DNA from: an uncultured Clostridia bacterium
Lineage (GTDB): Bacteria > Bacillota > Clostridia > TANB77 > CAG-508
Length of the DNA stretch: 40,832 nt
Direction of reading: 5' to 3'
NCBI GenBank assembly: GCA_947630545.1
Contig: CANRHX010000014.1
Location: 1-40,832, forward strand
Position 1 is the first letter of the stretch. Every line of letters starts with the position of its first letter. The position numbers and the translations under genes were made by a program. Below are positions 1-7,878 of this stretch, one piece after another. Under the pieces are notes generated by a model that worked only from the letters and a program-made list of their open reading frames with translations, was not told the origin of the DNA and did no database searches.

Positions 1-681
1 TGTAAAGCTATGAAAGAAAGCATCATTGAGGAAGCATTTACAGAAAGTTACAAATTGTTATGCAATAATAACAAAGAACTAATCCAAACATTCTTAAATG
101 AGATGGAAGATATAATACAAGAAGAAAGTAACGAAAGTTCTATTAAAAGACTAGAGGAAGAAAAACAAATTTTAAAAGAAAAGATAGACAAATTAATTGA
201 TTTAAACTTAAATGGAACAATAAGTTTAGAAGCATTACAAGAAAAGAAAGCAAAATTACAAAATAAAATCAACAAAATAGAGAAAGAACAAGAGCATTTA
301 CAATTAGAAATAGAAGATGGAGTGAGTTTAAATCAAGGATTAAACAAGTTTAAAACTTTGTTTAAAGATAATGAAATCATGCCAAAATTTGATAAAGATA
401 TTTTTGAACTAATGATAGAAAAAGTTATAATAGGAGAAAAAGAAGCAAATGGAAAAGTAAATCCAAGAGTTATAACTTTTATCCTAAAAAGTGGCAATGA
501 AATCAAATGTGAGGATAATAAAAATCAACAGTCATCATACGAGGTAAGCGAAAATTATCTACAGAAAGTGAACGAGCCATGTGGAGTGTGTAACAGTGTT
601 ACAATTAAAAGAGAAGATGTAATACTTGATTTTTATATAGTTTCAAGAATTATAACTTTTGAACAAAGGAGAGAGCAATAA
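1..681 (+). CDS. Large serine recombinase, C-terminal part (5' end outside window)
   Basis: The frame is open from the first base, so the gene begins upstream and the catalytic serine domain is not visible. What remains starts with a Cys-Lys-Ala-Met stretch followed by a helix like the one after the zinc-ribbon of large serine recombinases. A long Glu/Lys/Leu-rich coiled coil (about residues 45-100 from the first Met) and a small C-terminal domain ending in a beta-rich segment (ITFILKSGNEIKC) follow. This is the coiled-coil/C-terminal layout of TnpX/phiC31-type integrases, which excise and integrate mobile elements. It suggests the window starts at the edge of an integrated or decayed element. 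Family assignment is fairly safe; whether the protein is active cannot be told. Confidence 0.72.
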   Translation, partial: CKAMKESIIEEAFTESYKLLCNNNKELIQTFLNEMEDIIQEESNESSIKRLEEEKQILKEKIDKLIDLNLNGTISLEALQEKKAKLQNKINKIEKEQEHLQLEIEDGVSLNQGLNKFKTLFKDNEIMPKFDKDIFELMIEKVIIGEKEANGKVNPRVITFILKSGNEIKCEDNKNQQSSYEVSENYLQKVNEPCGVCNSVTIKREDVILDFYIVSRIITFEQRREQ

Positions 682-683
682 TT

Positions 684-1268
684 ATGAAAATAGGAATAGA
701 TATAGATGGAGTAATATTAGATTATGAAAGAGTATTAAAAACATATGGTGATTTATATGATTTTATAGAATTAAAGAAAAATGGAATTATTCATAGAAAT
801 GAGTATTACTTAAGAAATAGATACGACTGGACGGAAGAAGAGAGGATGAATTTTATTAATAAATATTTTTTAAAATTATCAAAGAAAACTCAATTAATAC
901 CAGGTGCAAAAGATGTAATTAATATGTTACAGAAAGAAAACAATGAATTAATTGTAATATCTGCAAGAGGTGGTATGATTGAAGAAATGAAAGATGTTGC
1001 AATAGATAAATTTAATGAAGAAGGATTATCATTTGATAAATATTATTGGAAGCAAGATGATAAATTAGAAGTTGCACAACAAGAAAATATTGATTTTATG
1101 ATAGATGATTCATATGATGTTTGTAAAAAATTATCAGAAAATAGAATTAAAACAATTTATTTTAGAGATAAAGAAATGAAAAAATTAGAACAAAATGAAT
1201 ATGTAAAAGAAGTTAGCAATTGGGGTGAAATTTATAGATATATAAAGGAGATAGAAGTAAAAAAATAA
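684..1268 (+). CDS. HAD-superfamily 5'-nucleotidase-like phosphatase
   Basis: The protein of 194 residues opens with MKIGIDIDGVILDYE, the DxDGV nucleophile motif of HAD phosphatases. Later it has VISARG (motif II, Ser/Thr equivalent) and FMIDDSYDVC (motif IV, paired Asp). Size and motifs fit the NT5C/YqfW-type 5'(3')-deoxyribonucleotidase-like group, which removes phosphate from nucleotides or related small molecules in the cytoplasm. It starts 2 nt after the recombinase stop, with GGAGAG just upstream, so the two are probably co-transcribed. The actual substrate is not known from sequence. Confidence 0.75.
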   Translation: MKIGIDIDGVILDYERVLKTYGDLYDFIELKKNGIIHRNEYYLRNRYDWTEEERMNFINKYFLKLSKKTQLIPGAKDVINMLQKENNELIVISARGGMIEEMKDVAIDKFNEEGLSFDKYYWKQDDKLEVAQQENIDFMIDDSYDVCKKLSENRIKTIYFRDKEMKKLEQNEYVKEVSNWGEIYRYIKEIEVKK

Positions 1269-1292
1269 TTTTTATAATAGAGATGAAGTATA

Positions 1293-1793
1293 ATGGAGAA
1301 CAATTATATTAATTTAAATTGGAATTTAGTTGAAAAAATATACTCTGATAAGGCAAAAAGGTTAAAGAGGATTGCATATAGAAGAATTAATGACATAGAA
1401 ATAGCAGAAGATATTGTACAAAATACGATGGAATCTATTTGTAAAAGAGTTAATAAAGATAACAGAATATATAATCTAGATGCGTGGGTAAATACAATTT
1501 TAAAATATAGATGTATAGATATCTTTAGAAAGAGCAATACTATACAGTATTTTTCTAATGATGTTTTAGAAAAATATCTAATAGAAGAAGAATTAGATAC
1601 AATTGAAAATATGAATTTATATAATGCATTAAATGATTTAGAGGAATTAGATAGAGACTTTATTATATATAAATTCATTTATGGATTTAACAATACAGAA
1701 ATTTCTAAGATTTTTGGATGTTGCAATCAAACGGTAAAAAGAAGGATAGATAAATCATTGAAAATAATGAGAAATAAATTAAGAATAGAATAA
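1293..1793 (+). CDS. Small RNA polymerase sigma factor (sigma-70/ECF type)
   Basis: The 166-residue protein has a region-2-like segment (IAEDIVQNTMESI, then LDAWVNTILKYRCIDIFRK, about residues 40-75). After a variable linker comes a region-4-like helix-turn-helix (NNTEISKIFGCCNQTVKRRI, about 132-151). It would direct RNA polymerase to a special promoter set. No anti-sigma factor with membrane segments follows; the next gene is a 73-residue soluble unknown. The upstream Shine-Dalgarno is weak. Together with the recombinase it may belong to the remnant of a mobile element; that is inference. Confidence 0.75.
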   Translation: MENNYINLNWNLVEKIYSDKAKRLKRIAYRRINDIEIAEDIVQNTMESICKRVNKDNRIYNLDAWVNTILKYRCIDIFRKSNTIQYFSNDVLEKYLIEEELDTIENMNLYNALNDLEELDRDFIIYKFIYGFNNTEISKIFGCCNQTVKRRIDKSLKIMRNKLRIE

Positions 1794-1802
1794 AAGTAAA
1801 AT

Positions 1803-2024
1803 ATGCATGATACAAATCAATTAAATTTGACAGAGAAAGAAAAAGATGAGGGAGCAAAATTATTATGGAAAACTCCTGAAGAAGCATTAAAATTGATAAC
1901 AGGATCATACGATAAATTAATTGCTTCAAAATATGAATCAGTATACCATACTAAATTTGTTGCTTTAAGAGATAGAAAAATCCTAGAAAAATATATCGAA
2001 ATTTCTTCAATAAATAGATTATAA
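1803..2024 (+). CDS. Hypothetical 73-residue protein after the sigma factor
   Basis: A short charged protein with no membrane segment and no motif I recognise. The middle (TPEEALKLITGSYDKLIASKYESVY) looks helical. It starts 9 nt after the sigma-factor stop, so it is likely translated from the same mRNA, but no convincing Shine-Dalgarno precedes the ATG. It could be a small regulator of the sigma factor or a chance ORF. No function is claimed. Confidence 0.4.
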   Translation: MHDTNQLNLTEKEKDEGAKLLWKTPEEALKLITGSYDKLIASKYESVYHTKFVALRDRKILEKYIEISSINRL

Positions 2025-2044
2025 AATTATATATCAAAAAGCAA

Positions 2045-3436
2045 TTAATTTAAGATACTAGAAAAAATGTTAAAAAAGACTATTAAAGCAAAAAGTATAA
2101 AGCAAAAAGTAATAGAAGCAGACATTTTGAAACCAGTTGCCTTATATAATTGAAAATAGCTAACAATAAAATCAAATATTTCACTAATTGCAATTGATAC
2201 AAGATATCCAGTTAAACCTAAGATAGGTAGTAAAAAATATAAGATACTAATTGTCAATAATAAATTTAAAATATTACAACCCATAACATTAATTTGTTTA
2301 TTTAAACCTTTTAAAATACTATCTAAAATATTGTCTGTATACATAAATAAAATTAAAGGAGAAAGAATTTTTATATATTTAGCACATTCTAAGTTATGAA
2401 ATACCATAAGGCTAACTTTATTACAAAATAATAAAAAGATTAAAGAAATACTAATAGAAAAAATAGATGTTGTAAAAAAAGCTTTTTGGCATACATATAA
2501 AATCCTTTTTTTATACTTCTTTGATGCCAAACCAGCAAATTCAGGAATAAGTAGTCCGCTAAAAGAGGTAATAAAAACATTTGGAAATAAGAGTATGGAC
2601 ATCGTCATTCCATTAATTTTTCCGTATTCTGATAATGCTATACTATAAGGCAATCCGAAAAGTAACAGTCTACTGGGAATTATAAACTGCTTTAATGTTG
2701 ATAATCCAGAACGAATATAATTAGTAATAGAAACAGGAAAAATAATTTGTAATATTCTTTTCTTAAAAGTAATTGTATTAATTGATTTTTTAGTAATTTT
2801 GATTTTATCTTTATTAAACAAAACAAGCAATAAACAGCAAGAACTTATTTCAGAAATAATATCAGCTAAAATTAAAGAAACACAAATAGACTCTATACTT
2901 TTACTTGAATATAAATTTAAAAGAATAATACTTAAAATTATTTTTATAATTAATTCAAAACCTTTAGAAAAAGCACTTTTATAGCTTTTTCTTGTAGCAG
3001 AAAAATAGCCGTCCATAACGCTAGAAATACTAATGAAAGGTAATGCTATTGAAATTAAATAAAGCGATATAGGAGATACCATTGATTTTAGAAATATTTT
3101 ATAAATAGTATTTGAAAAAATTAAAATAAGAAAACTACTTCCTAATCCTAAAAATAAGGCAAAGAGAGTACAGCTTTTAACAGCTTTAAATCCATTTAAT
3201 AAATTTCCTTTTGTAAACTGTTCTGAAACAATATATGTACAAGCAAGGCTTAGTCCAGAAGTAGCTATAGTAATTGCAAACATATATACAGACATTACTA
3301 AACTAAATACTCCAACTGCTTCTGAACCGATTTTATTGGAAACATATAAATTAAAGATAGTTCCAATACTTTTCATAATAAGAGAAGTAATTGTTAATAT
3401 AAATCCATTTATAAAGAAAATTTTAGTTTTCTCCAA
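2045..3436 (-). CDS. spoVB: SpoVB-like lipid-linked oligosaccharide flippase (MOP superfamily)
   Basis: The 463-residue protein is almost entirely hydrophobic, with about 12-14 predicted membrane helices. The N-terminus has the pattern typical of SpoVB/MurJ-like polysaccharide exporters (FFINGFILTITSLIMKSIG, then a short amphipathic stretch and KIGSEAVGVFSL). In the family these proteins flip lipid-linked cell-wall or spore-cortex precursors across the membrane. The start appears to be TTG, with a GGTGAT site 4 nt upstream on the minus strand; the next Met, at residue 21, would remove the conserved first helix. It is one of two minus-strand genes in the window and is transcribed divergently from the HipA-like kinase gene. 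Sporulation versus general polysaccharide export cannot be separated by sequence alone. Confidence 0.7.
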   Translation of the reverse strand: MEKTKIFFINGFILTITSLIMKSIGTIFNLYVSNKIGSEAVGVFSLVMSVYMFAITIATSGLSLACTYIVSEQFTKGNLLNGFKAVKSCTLFALFLGLGSSFLILIFSNTIYKIFLKSMVSPISLYLISIALPFISISSVMDGYFSATRKSYKSAFSKGFELIIKIILSIILLNLYSSKSIESICVSLILADIISEISSCCLLLVLFNKDKIKITKKSINTITFKKRILQIIFPVSITNYIRSGLSTLKQFIIPSRLLLFGLPYSIALSEYGKINGMTMSILLFPNVFITSFSGLLIPEFAGLASKKYKKRILYVCQKAFFTTSIFSISISLIFLLFCNKVSLMVFHNLECAKYIKILSPLILFMYTDNILDSILKGLNKQINVMGCNILNLLLTISILYFLLPILGLTGYLVSIAISEIFDFIVSYFQLYKATGFKMSASITFCFILFALIVFFNIFSSILN

Positions 3437-3563
3437 AATATCACCATTTAATTTATATTGAAATACATATAAAAATATGATATATTATAAGTATTATCTA
3501 AGAATAATAAATTTGAAATAATATCAAGATCAATATTTTAAATATAATTAAGGAGTGAGAATA

Positions 3564-4535
3564 ATGAGTCGAATAAATGGTTTTAAAAATTTAGATGAGT
3601 TATTACCAAAAAGTGTAGACGAATTAATTAAGCAAGGAATAATAAAAGATGACTCATATTCTTTTGATAAACTTTTGTATAATATAAAATTAAACGATAG
3701 TAACTACTATTTTAAAGAATGTCCATATCAAGAAGCTATTATAGAATTAATTGTAAATGAAATATTAGATAAGTTAAAAATAAAAAATGTAAAATATGAT
3801 TTAGCTTATCTAAATGGTCATTATGGTGTTATTTCAAAAGACTTTAAAAAACAAGGGAAAAAATATACAGAAGGAAATGAAATTATAGAAGAATATATAA
3901 ATAATTTACCAGGAGAAATAATATCACAAGAAGATGGAGAATTTAAACAAATTTTACAAGAAGAATATATGAAATTTAGAGGAAGCGGAATTTTAGCAGG
4001 TTATACAAAGAATAATTTTGAACTAATATGGAATGCAATTGAGTCACATTTTAAAAATTTTGATAATAAACATGAAATTGTATCAAAATTAATGACACAA
4101 TTAGCTACAACGCATTTATTAGATATATTACTATCAAATGCTGATAGAAATAAAAGTAATTGGGCTATAGAAGAAGATGATACACAAGCAAATTTAGTAC
4201 CTATATTTGATAATGGAGAAGCATTTAAAGATGGAGAATGGATGGCATTAAGAGTAGCACCATTAAGTACAGAAGAAATAGATAACAATATATATACTGA
4301 ATTAGAACAATTTTTAAAACGTTCAGATTCATTTTATTATAATTTTTTTATGGAACTAAAAGATCAAATTAATATAGGAACACTAATCGATGCAATGGCT
4401 TCAGTAGAAAAGAAAATAGGTGTAAATATTGATGATAAAACAAAAAATGATATATTAATAAGTTATCAAGAACATTTAAAAAAATTAGATAAAGTTCTAA
4501 AAGGTGATAAAATTGCTGAAGCCGAAGAAAGATAA
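3564..4535 (+). CDS. HipA/CtkA-like stand-alone protein kinase
   Basis: The 323-residue protein has the C-terminal hallmarks of HipA-fold kinases: LAYLNGHYGVISKDF near residue 90, LLSNADRNKSNWAI (catalytic Asp with DRNxxN, near 195) and LVPIFDNGEAF (metal-binding Asp, near 215). It lacks the N-terminal HipA domain that contacts the HipB antitoxin, and no HipB-like DNA-binding gene is adjacent, so it resembles single-domain CtkA-type kinases. The ATG at 3564 is chosen because AGGAG at 3551-3555 lies 8 nt upstream; the earlier in-frame GTG overlaps that site. The targets are unknown; HipA phosphorylates glutamyl-tRNA synthetase, CtkA is a Ser/Thr kinase. Confidence 0.65.
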   Translation: MSRINGFKNLDELLPKSVDELIKQGIIKDDSYSFDKLLYNIKLNDSNYYFKECPYQEAIIELIVNEILDKLKIKNVKYDLAYLNGHYGVISKDFKKQGKKYTEGNEIIEEYINNLPGEIISQEDGEFKQILQEEYMKFRGSGILAGYTKNNFELIWNAIESHFKNFDNKHEIVSKLMTQLATTHLLDILLSNADRNKSNWAIEEDDTQANLVPIFDNGEAFKDGEWMALRVAPLSTEEIDNNIYTELEQFLKRSDSFYYNFFMELKDQINIGTLIDAMASVEKKIGVNIDDKTKNDILISYQEHLKKLDKVLKGDKIAEAEER

Positions 4536-4606
4536 GTAAAATTAATATACATATAACAGAATCACTATATTTGAATATAATTATATATTTTGAAAATACT
4601 AAAAAT

Positions 4607-5573
4607 ATGAATAAATTATTTTTAATAAAAAATCCTGAAATTTTTCAGGGAAAAAAATATTTAAATAAAAATAAAAGCTATTTTGAAGGTTGGTATTTTA
4701 AAAATACGAATAATAAAGGTGCTATTTCATTTATTCCAGGAATAAATATAGCGGGAAAAGATAAAAAAGCATTTATACAAGTAATTACAAATGATTCATC
4801 ATATTTTGTGGATTATAATATTAAAGATTTTAAATTTAAATCAAAACCATTTAGTATAGAAATGGGAAATAATATTTTTTCAAAAGATGGCATTCATATA
4901 GATATTAATGATGATAATCAAAATCTTAAAATAAGTGGAAATATAAACTATTCAAATAGTATAAATATAAAAACAAACTTTATAAACCCTAATATAATGG
5001 GACCTTTTTCTTATATTCCATCTATGGAGTGTAATCATGCAATACTTAGTATGCAAAATAATGCAGAAGGTTCAATAAATATTAATAATAAAAAAATAAA
5101 TTTTAATAAAACATCTCGGTTATATAGAAAAAGACTGGGGACATTCCTTTCCTAAATCATATATTTGGTGCCAAGGAAATAACTTTAAAGAAACAAATGC
5201 TTCCTTTATGCTCTCAATAGCAGATATTCCTTTTAAATTTTTAAATTTTAGGGGTTTAATTTGTGTTTTAATAGTAGATAATAAAGAGTTTAAATTTACT
5301 ACTTATAATAATGCAAAAATAATTCAATATGAAGTATCAAATGGTTTATTGGATATAACGTTAAAAAAAGGTTGTTATTATTTAACTCTTACATCTAAAT
5401 ATGATGAAGGTCTTAAACTTTCTGCTCCTAGTAAGGGAAAAATGGAAAAAGAAATATTTGAAAGCGTTTCTTCAGACATTTTGGTAACCTTAAGAAAGGG
5501 AAATGATATAATTTTTTCTGATGTAAGTGTTAATTGCGGATTAGAAGTAGTACAAGATCTTATAGAAAAATAG
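4607..5573 (+). CDS. Tocopherol-cyclase-like protein, split by a +1 shift at a CGG codon
   Basis: Two abutting frames together make one family protein of 321 residues. The first part carries NPEIFQG and SYFEGWYFK (about residues 9-34), the N-terminal signature of the tocopherol cyclase-like family. The family motif GYIEKDWG appears only if the frame moves +1 at CGG 5117-5119: TCT then (C)GGT TAT ATA GAA AAA GAC TGG GGA. The second frame then runs cleanly to 5573 through SYIWCQGNNF. Without the shift the protein stops at 5155 after 182 residues. ATG 4607 is preferred to upstream TTG codons because it puts NPEIFQG at the usual place; the Shine-Dalgarno is weak. No tocopherol pathway is expected here, so it is probably a lipocalin-like protein of unknown ligand. 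It could be a fresh pseudogene, but see the matching sites in tspO and spoIIM. Confidence 0.65.
5117..5119 (+). other. In-frame CGG codon at +1 frame change (site 1)
   Basis: Frame zero reads ACA TCT CGG TTA and hits a stop 12 codons later. Skipping the C gives ACA TCT GGT TAT, matching the conserved Thr-Ser-Gly-Tyr of the family. No slippery run is present. Confidence 0.7.
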
Positions 5574-5601
5574 AAAGTCGAAAAAAGTCGAATAAAATTA
5601 A

Positions 5602-5630
5602 TTGACAAGTAAATAATTACTATTTATAAT
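5602..5630 (+). promoter_or_regulatory. Sigma-A promoter of the coiled-coil gene
   Basis: TTGACA at 5602-5607 and TATAAT at 5625-5630 are separated by 17 nt, an exact consensus. The downstream ATG is at 5657, giving a very short leader. Confidence 0.85.
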
Positions 5631-5656
5631 ATAAATATAGATTGGAGGTGAAAAAT

Positions 5657-6376
5657 ATGAACGAAAATCAATTTAAACAATTGTTGTTAGAAAATAACAA
5701 AATGCTAATTTCAGAAATGGATAAAAAAATGGAAGAAAAAATTAAAAAAGAAATTAAAGAAAACAACAAAGAACTAATTACAGAAATGGACAAAAGAATG
5801 GAAGAAAAAATCAAAAAAGAAATTAAAGAAAACAACAAAGATTTAATTGCAGAAATGGACAAAAGAGTGGATAAAAAATTCGAAGAAAACAACAAAAATC
5901 TAATTGCAGAAATGGACAAAAGAATGGATAAAAAATTCGAAGAAAACAACAAAAATCTAATTGCAGAAATAGACAAAAAAATGGATAAGAAATTCGAAGA
6001 AAACAACAAAAATCTAATTGCAGAAATAGACAAAAAAATGGATAAGAAATTCGAAGAAAACAACAAAAATCTAACTGCAGAAATGGACAAAAAAATGGAT
6101 AAGAGATTCGAAGAAAACAACAAAAATCTAATTACAGAAATGAACAAAAGATTTGACGAAATGGAACAAAAACGAATTGATGATAATTTTTATTTCGAGC
6201 ACACTTATGGTGAAAAAATATCTATAATTTTTGATAAATTACAACTAATGGATGATATCAAAAAAATTGAAGATAGAGAAAATCAAAAATATAGAGAAAA
6301 AATTGATCATGTTGAAGATGTTTTAATGTCTTATGATTTTAGAATTTCAAAATTAGAAAAAAAGGTTAATTCATAG
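5657..6376 (+). CDS. Repeat-built coiled-coil protein
   Basis: The 239-residue protein is mostly a tandem repeat. Two 23-residue units (residues 21-66, pattern MDKxMEEKIKKEIKENNKxL) are followed by five 19-residue units (67-161, pattern xDKKMDKKFEENNKNLIAE). The Leu/Ile/Met/Phe spacing predicts one long coiled coil, ending in a non-repeated tail with another coiled-coil segment (about 200-238). No signal peptide, membrane helix or catalytic motif is seen. GGAGGTG at 5644-5650 places the start at ATG 5657, and it has its own strong promoter. The build resembles phage or plasmid scaffold/partition-like coiled-coil proteins, but I do not recognise a family. Repeat number is likely to vary between strains. 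Confidence 0.75.
   Translation: MNENQFKQLLLENNKMLISEMDKKMEEKIKKEIKENNKELITEMDKRMEEKIKKEIKENNKDLIAEMDKRVDKKFEENNKNLIAEMDKRMDKKFEENNKNLIAEIDKKMDKKFEENNKNLIAEIDKKMDKKFEENNKNLTAEMDKKMDKRFEENNKNLITEMNKRFDEMEQKRIDDNFYFEHTYGEKISIIFDKLQLMDDIKKIEDRENQKYREKIDHVEDVLMSYDFRISKLEKKVNS
5855..6139 (+). repeat. Five tandem 57-bp repeats inside the coiled-coil gene
   Basis: Units of exactly 57 bp begin at 5855, 5912, 5969, 6026 and 6083, each encoding 19 residues. The third and fourth differ at very few bases, indicating recent duplication. Two related 69-bp units precede them (5717-5854). Confidence 0.85.
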
Positions 6377-6402
6377 TAAATTAAATTCTTAAAAACAAAC
6401 AA

Positions 6403-6459
6403 AATAGTGGGTATATATATTATTTTTTAAACAGAGAAGTAATATATATGCCCACTATT
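6403..6459 (+). terminator. Long hairpin after the coiled-coil gene
   Basis: A 20-bp stem (6403-6422 with 6440-6459, one G-U position) encloses a 17-nt loop containing a T-run. It lies 26 nt after the stop codon. The stem is not followed by a T-run, so it is not a classic intrinsic terminator. It may stabilise the 3' end or terminate by another route. Confidence 0.5.
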
Positions 6460-6543
6460 AATTTATAAATTCAACTATTAAAATAAATCTAAATAGTTAT
6501 AATTAACATATTATTTCATATACTTTGATAGAGGTGAAATAGA

Positions 6544-7003
6544 ATGAATAAAATAGGTATTTATATTAAATCTATATTAATACCATTACTGGTAGGAGCA
6601 ATAGTTGGTTATATAACATCACGGCTTTATGGATTATGGAACTTTACAAAAACCATTTTTAGCTCCTCCAGGTATAGTTTTTCCAATTGTATGGACTATT
6701 CTTTACATATTAATGGGAATATCTTATGGAATATTAAAAAGTAATAATAAAAATAATCTAGAAATTGATTTTATATATTATTTTCAATTAGCAGTAAATG
6801 CATTATGGTCTATATTTTTCTTTGTATTTAAATGGAGGTTATTTTCATTTATTTGGATTATAATTCTTATAATATTGGTTATACACATGATAAAACTTTT
6901 CTATGAAAAAAATAAAATAGCAGGTTTACTTCAGATACCATATGTTTTATGGATAATATTTGCTTCATATTTGAATTTAGCTTTTTATATTTTAAATAGG
7001 TAA
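6544..7003 (+). CDS. tspO: TspO/MBR family membrane protein, split by a +1 shift at a CGG codon
   Basis: The first frame encodes one membrane helix (ILIPLLVGAIVGYITS, residues 11-26). The family core MDYGTLQKPFLAPPG-IVFPIVWTILYILMG lies in the +1 frame, which contains four further helices. The join is at CGG 6622-6624: ACA TCA (C)GGC TTT ATG GAT TAT, giving Thr-Ser-Gly-Phe-Met, where TspO proteins commonly carry T/S-x-x-M. The shifted product is 152 residues, normal for the family; the unshifted product stops at 66. GAGGTGA precedes ATG 6544. TspO is a tryptophan-rich five-helix protein that binds porphyrins and sterol-like ligands. The sequence before and after the site is intact, arguing against old decay. 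Confidence 0.75.
6622..6624 (+). other. In-frame CGG codon at +1 frame change (site 2)
   Basis: Frame zero reads ACA TCA CGG CTT; skipping the C gives ACA TCA GGC TTT ATG, which leads into the TspO core. The eight bases before and at this site (ACATCACGG) closely match site 1 (ACATCTCGG). Confidence 0.75.
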
Positions 7004-7010
7004 ACTTATT

Positions 7011-7043
7011 AATAAAGTATTAGAAATAATACTTTATTTTTTT
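7011..7043 (+). terminator. Intrinsic terminator after tspO
   Basis: Perfect 12-bp stem (7011-7022 with 7027-7038), GAAA loop, followed by T residues to 7043. It lies just after the tspO stop and separates it from the thioesterase gene. Confidence 0.85.
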
Positions 7044-7114
7044 AAAATTTTATGTTATATTATTATCTATAAGAATACATATATTCAATTCAATTAGAGT
7101 GAAGGAGAATACGT

Positions 7115-7834
7115 ATGATAGTATCAGACAAATTTTATATAGGTTATAGAGATATAGATAAAAATTTGAAAATAACAAATACAGCAATTTTAAATATATT
7201 TGAAGATATTGCAGGCATGCATGCAAAAAAAGCTGGAGAAGATTTCAAAATAGCAGACACAACTTGGGTTTTGACAGGATACAAAGTAAAAATAAACAAA
7301 AGACCAGAATTTGAAGATAGAGTAATAGTTTATACTTGGCCAACAGAAATGAAAAATGTTACTGCTGCCAGAGAATTTGAAATTAGAAATGAACAAAATG
7401 AATTATTAATTACTGGTATTTCAAATTGGGCTCATATAAGTCTAGAAACTAAAAAGTTAGAAAAAGTATCACAAAGCTTATATGAAAGTTATGGAATTGA
7501 GCATAACAAAACGAATTTTAATGAATTAAAATTAAAAAAAGTAGCAGAACCTTCAAATTATTTATATGAAAAAAGTTATATTATAGATTGGAATTGGATT
7601 GATGCAAATGAACATATGAATAATATTTATTATATGGAATTAGCGCAAATGGCTTTGCCAGATGAAATAAAAAAAACTAATAATTTTTCAAGTTTTGAAA
7701 TCATGTACAAAAAAGAAATAAAATATAAAGACACTGTAAAATGTTTTGTGTCAGAAGATGAAAGCTCTTATATAGTTACAATAAAAAACAAAGATTTATC
7801 TGAAGTTCATGCAATTATAAAATTAAATAGATAA
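7115..7834 (+). CDS. Acyl-ACP thioesterase (FatA/B-like, double hot-dog)
   Basis: The 239-residue protein matches bacterial acyl-ACP thioesterases, which release free fatty acids from acyl carrier protein. The first hot-dog domain contains NTAILNIFEDIAGMHA and DTTWVLTGYKVKI (about residues 26-70). The second holds WNWIDANEHMNNIYYMELA (about 160-180), whose Asn-x-His-Met-Asn-Asn matches the catalytic Asn/His segment. GAAGGAG precedes ATG 7115. A terminator lies upstream, so it probably starts its own transcript. Likely role: adjusting acyl chain supply or making free fatty acids in the cytoplasm. Confidence 0.85.
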   Translation: MIVSDKFYIGYRDIDKNLKITNTAILNIFEDIAGMHAKKAGEDFKIADTTWVLTGYKVKINKRPEFEDRVIVYTWPTEMKNVTAAREFEIRNEQNELLITGISNWAHISLETKKLEKVSQSLYESYGIEHNKTNFNELKLKKVAEPSNYLYEKSYIIDWNWIDANEHMNNIYYMELAQMALPDEIKKTNNFSSFEIMYKKEIKYKDTVKCFVSEDESSYIVTIKNKDLSEVHAIIKLNR

Positions 7835-7878
7835 TATTTTATTATAATTAATAAAATTAAATAGAAAGGAGACCAACT

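Noticed and set aside
3555..3563. GTG start for the HipA-like kinase
   Set aside because: That GTG overlaps the AGGAG that serves ATG 3564.
5668..6147. 159-codon minus-strand ORF opposite the coiled-coil gene
   Set aside because: It is a Leu/Phe/Ser-rich mirror of the tandem repeats; the + strand has a consensus promoter, ribosome site and coiled-coil logic.
6629..7003. Separate short TspO gene starting at ATG 6629
   Set aside because: It would lack the first membrane helix, and no Shine-Dalgarno precedes 6629; the upstream frame supplies exactly the missing helix.
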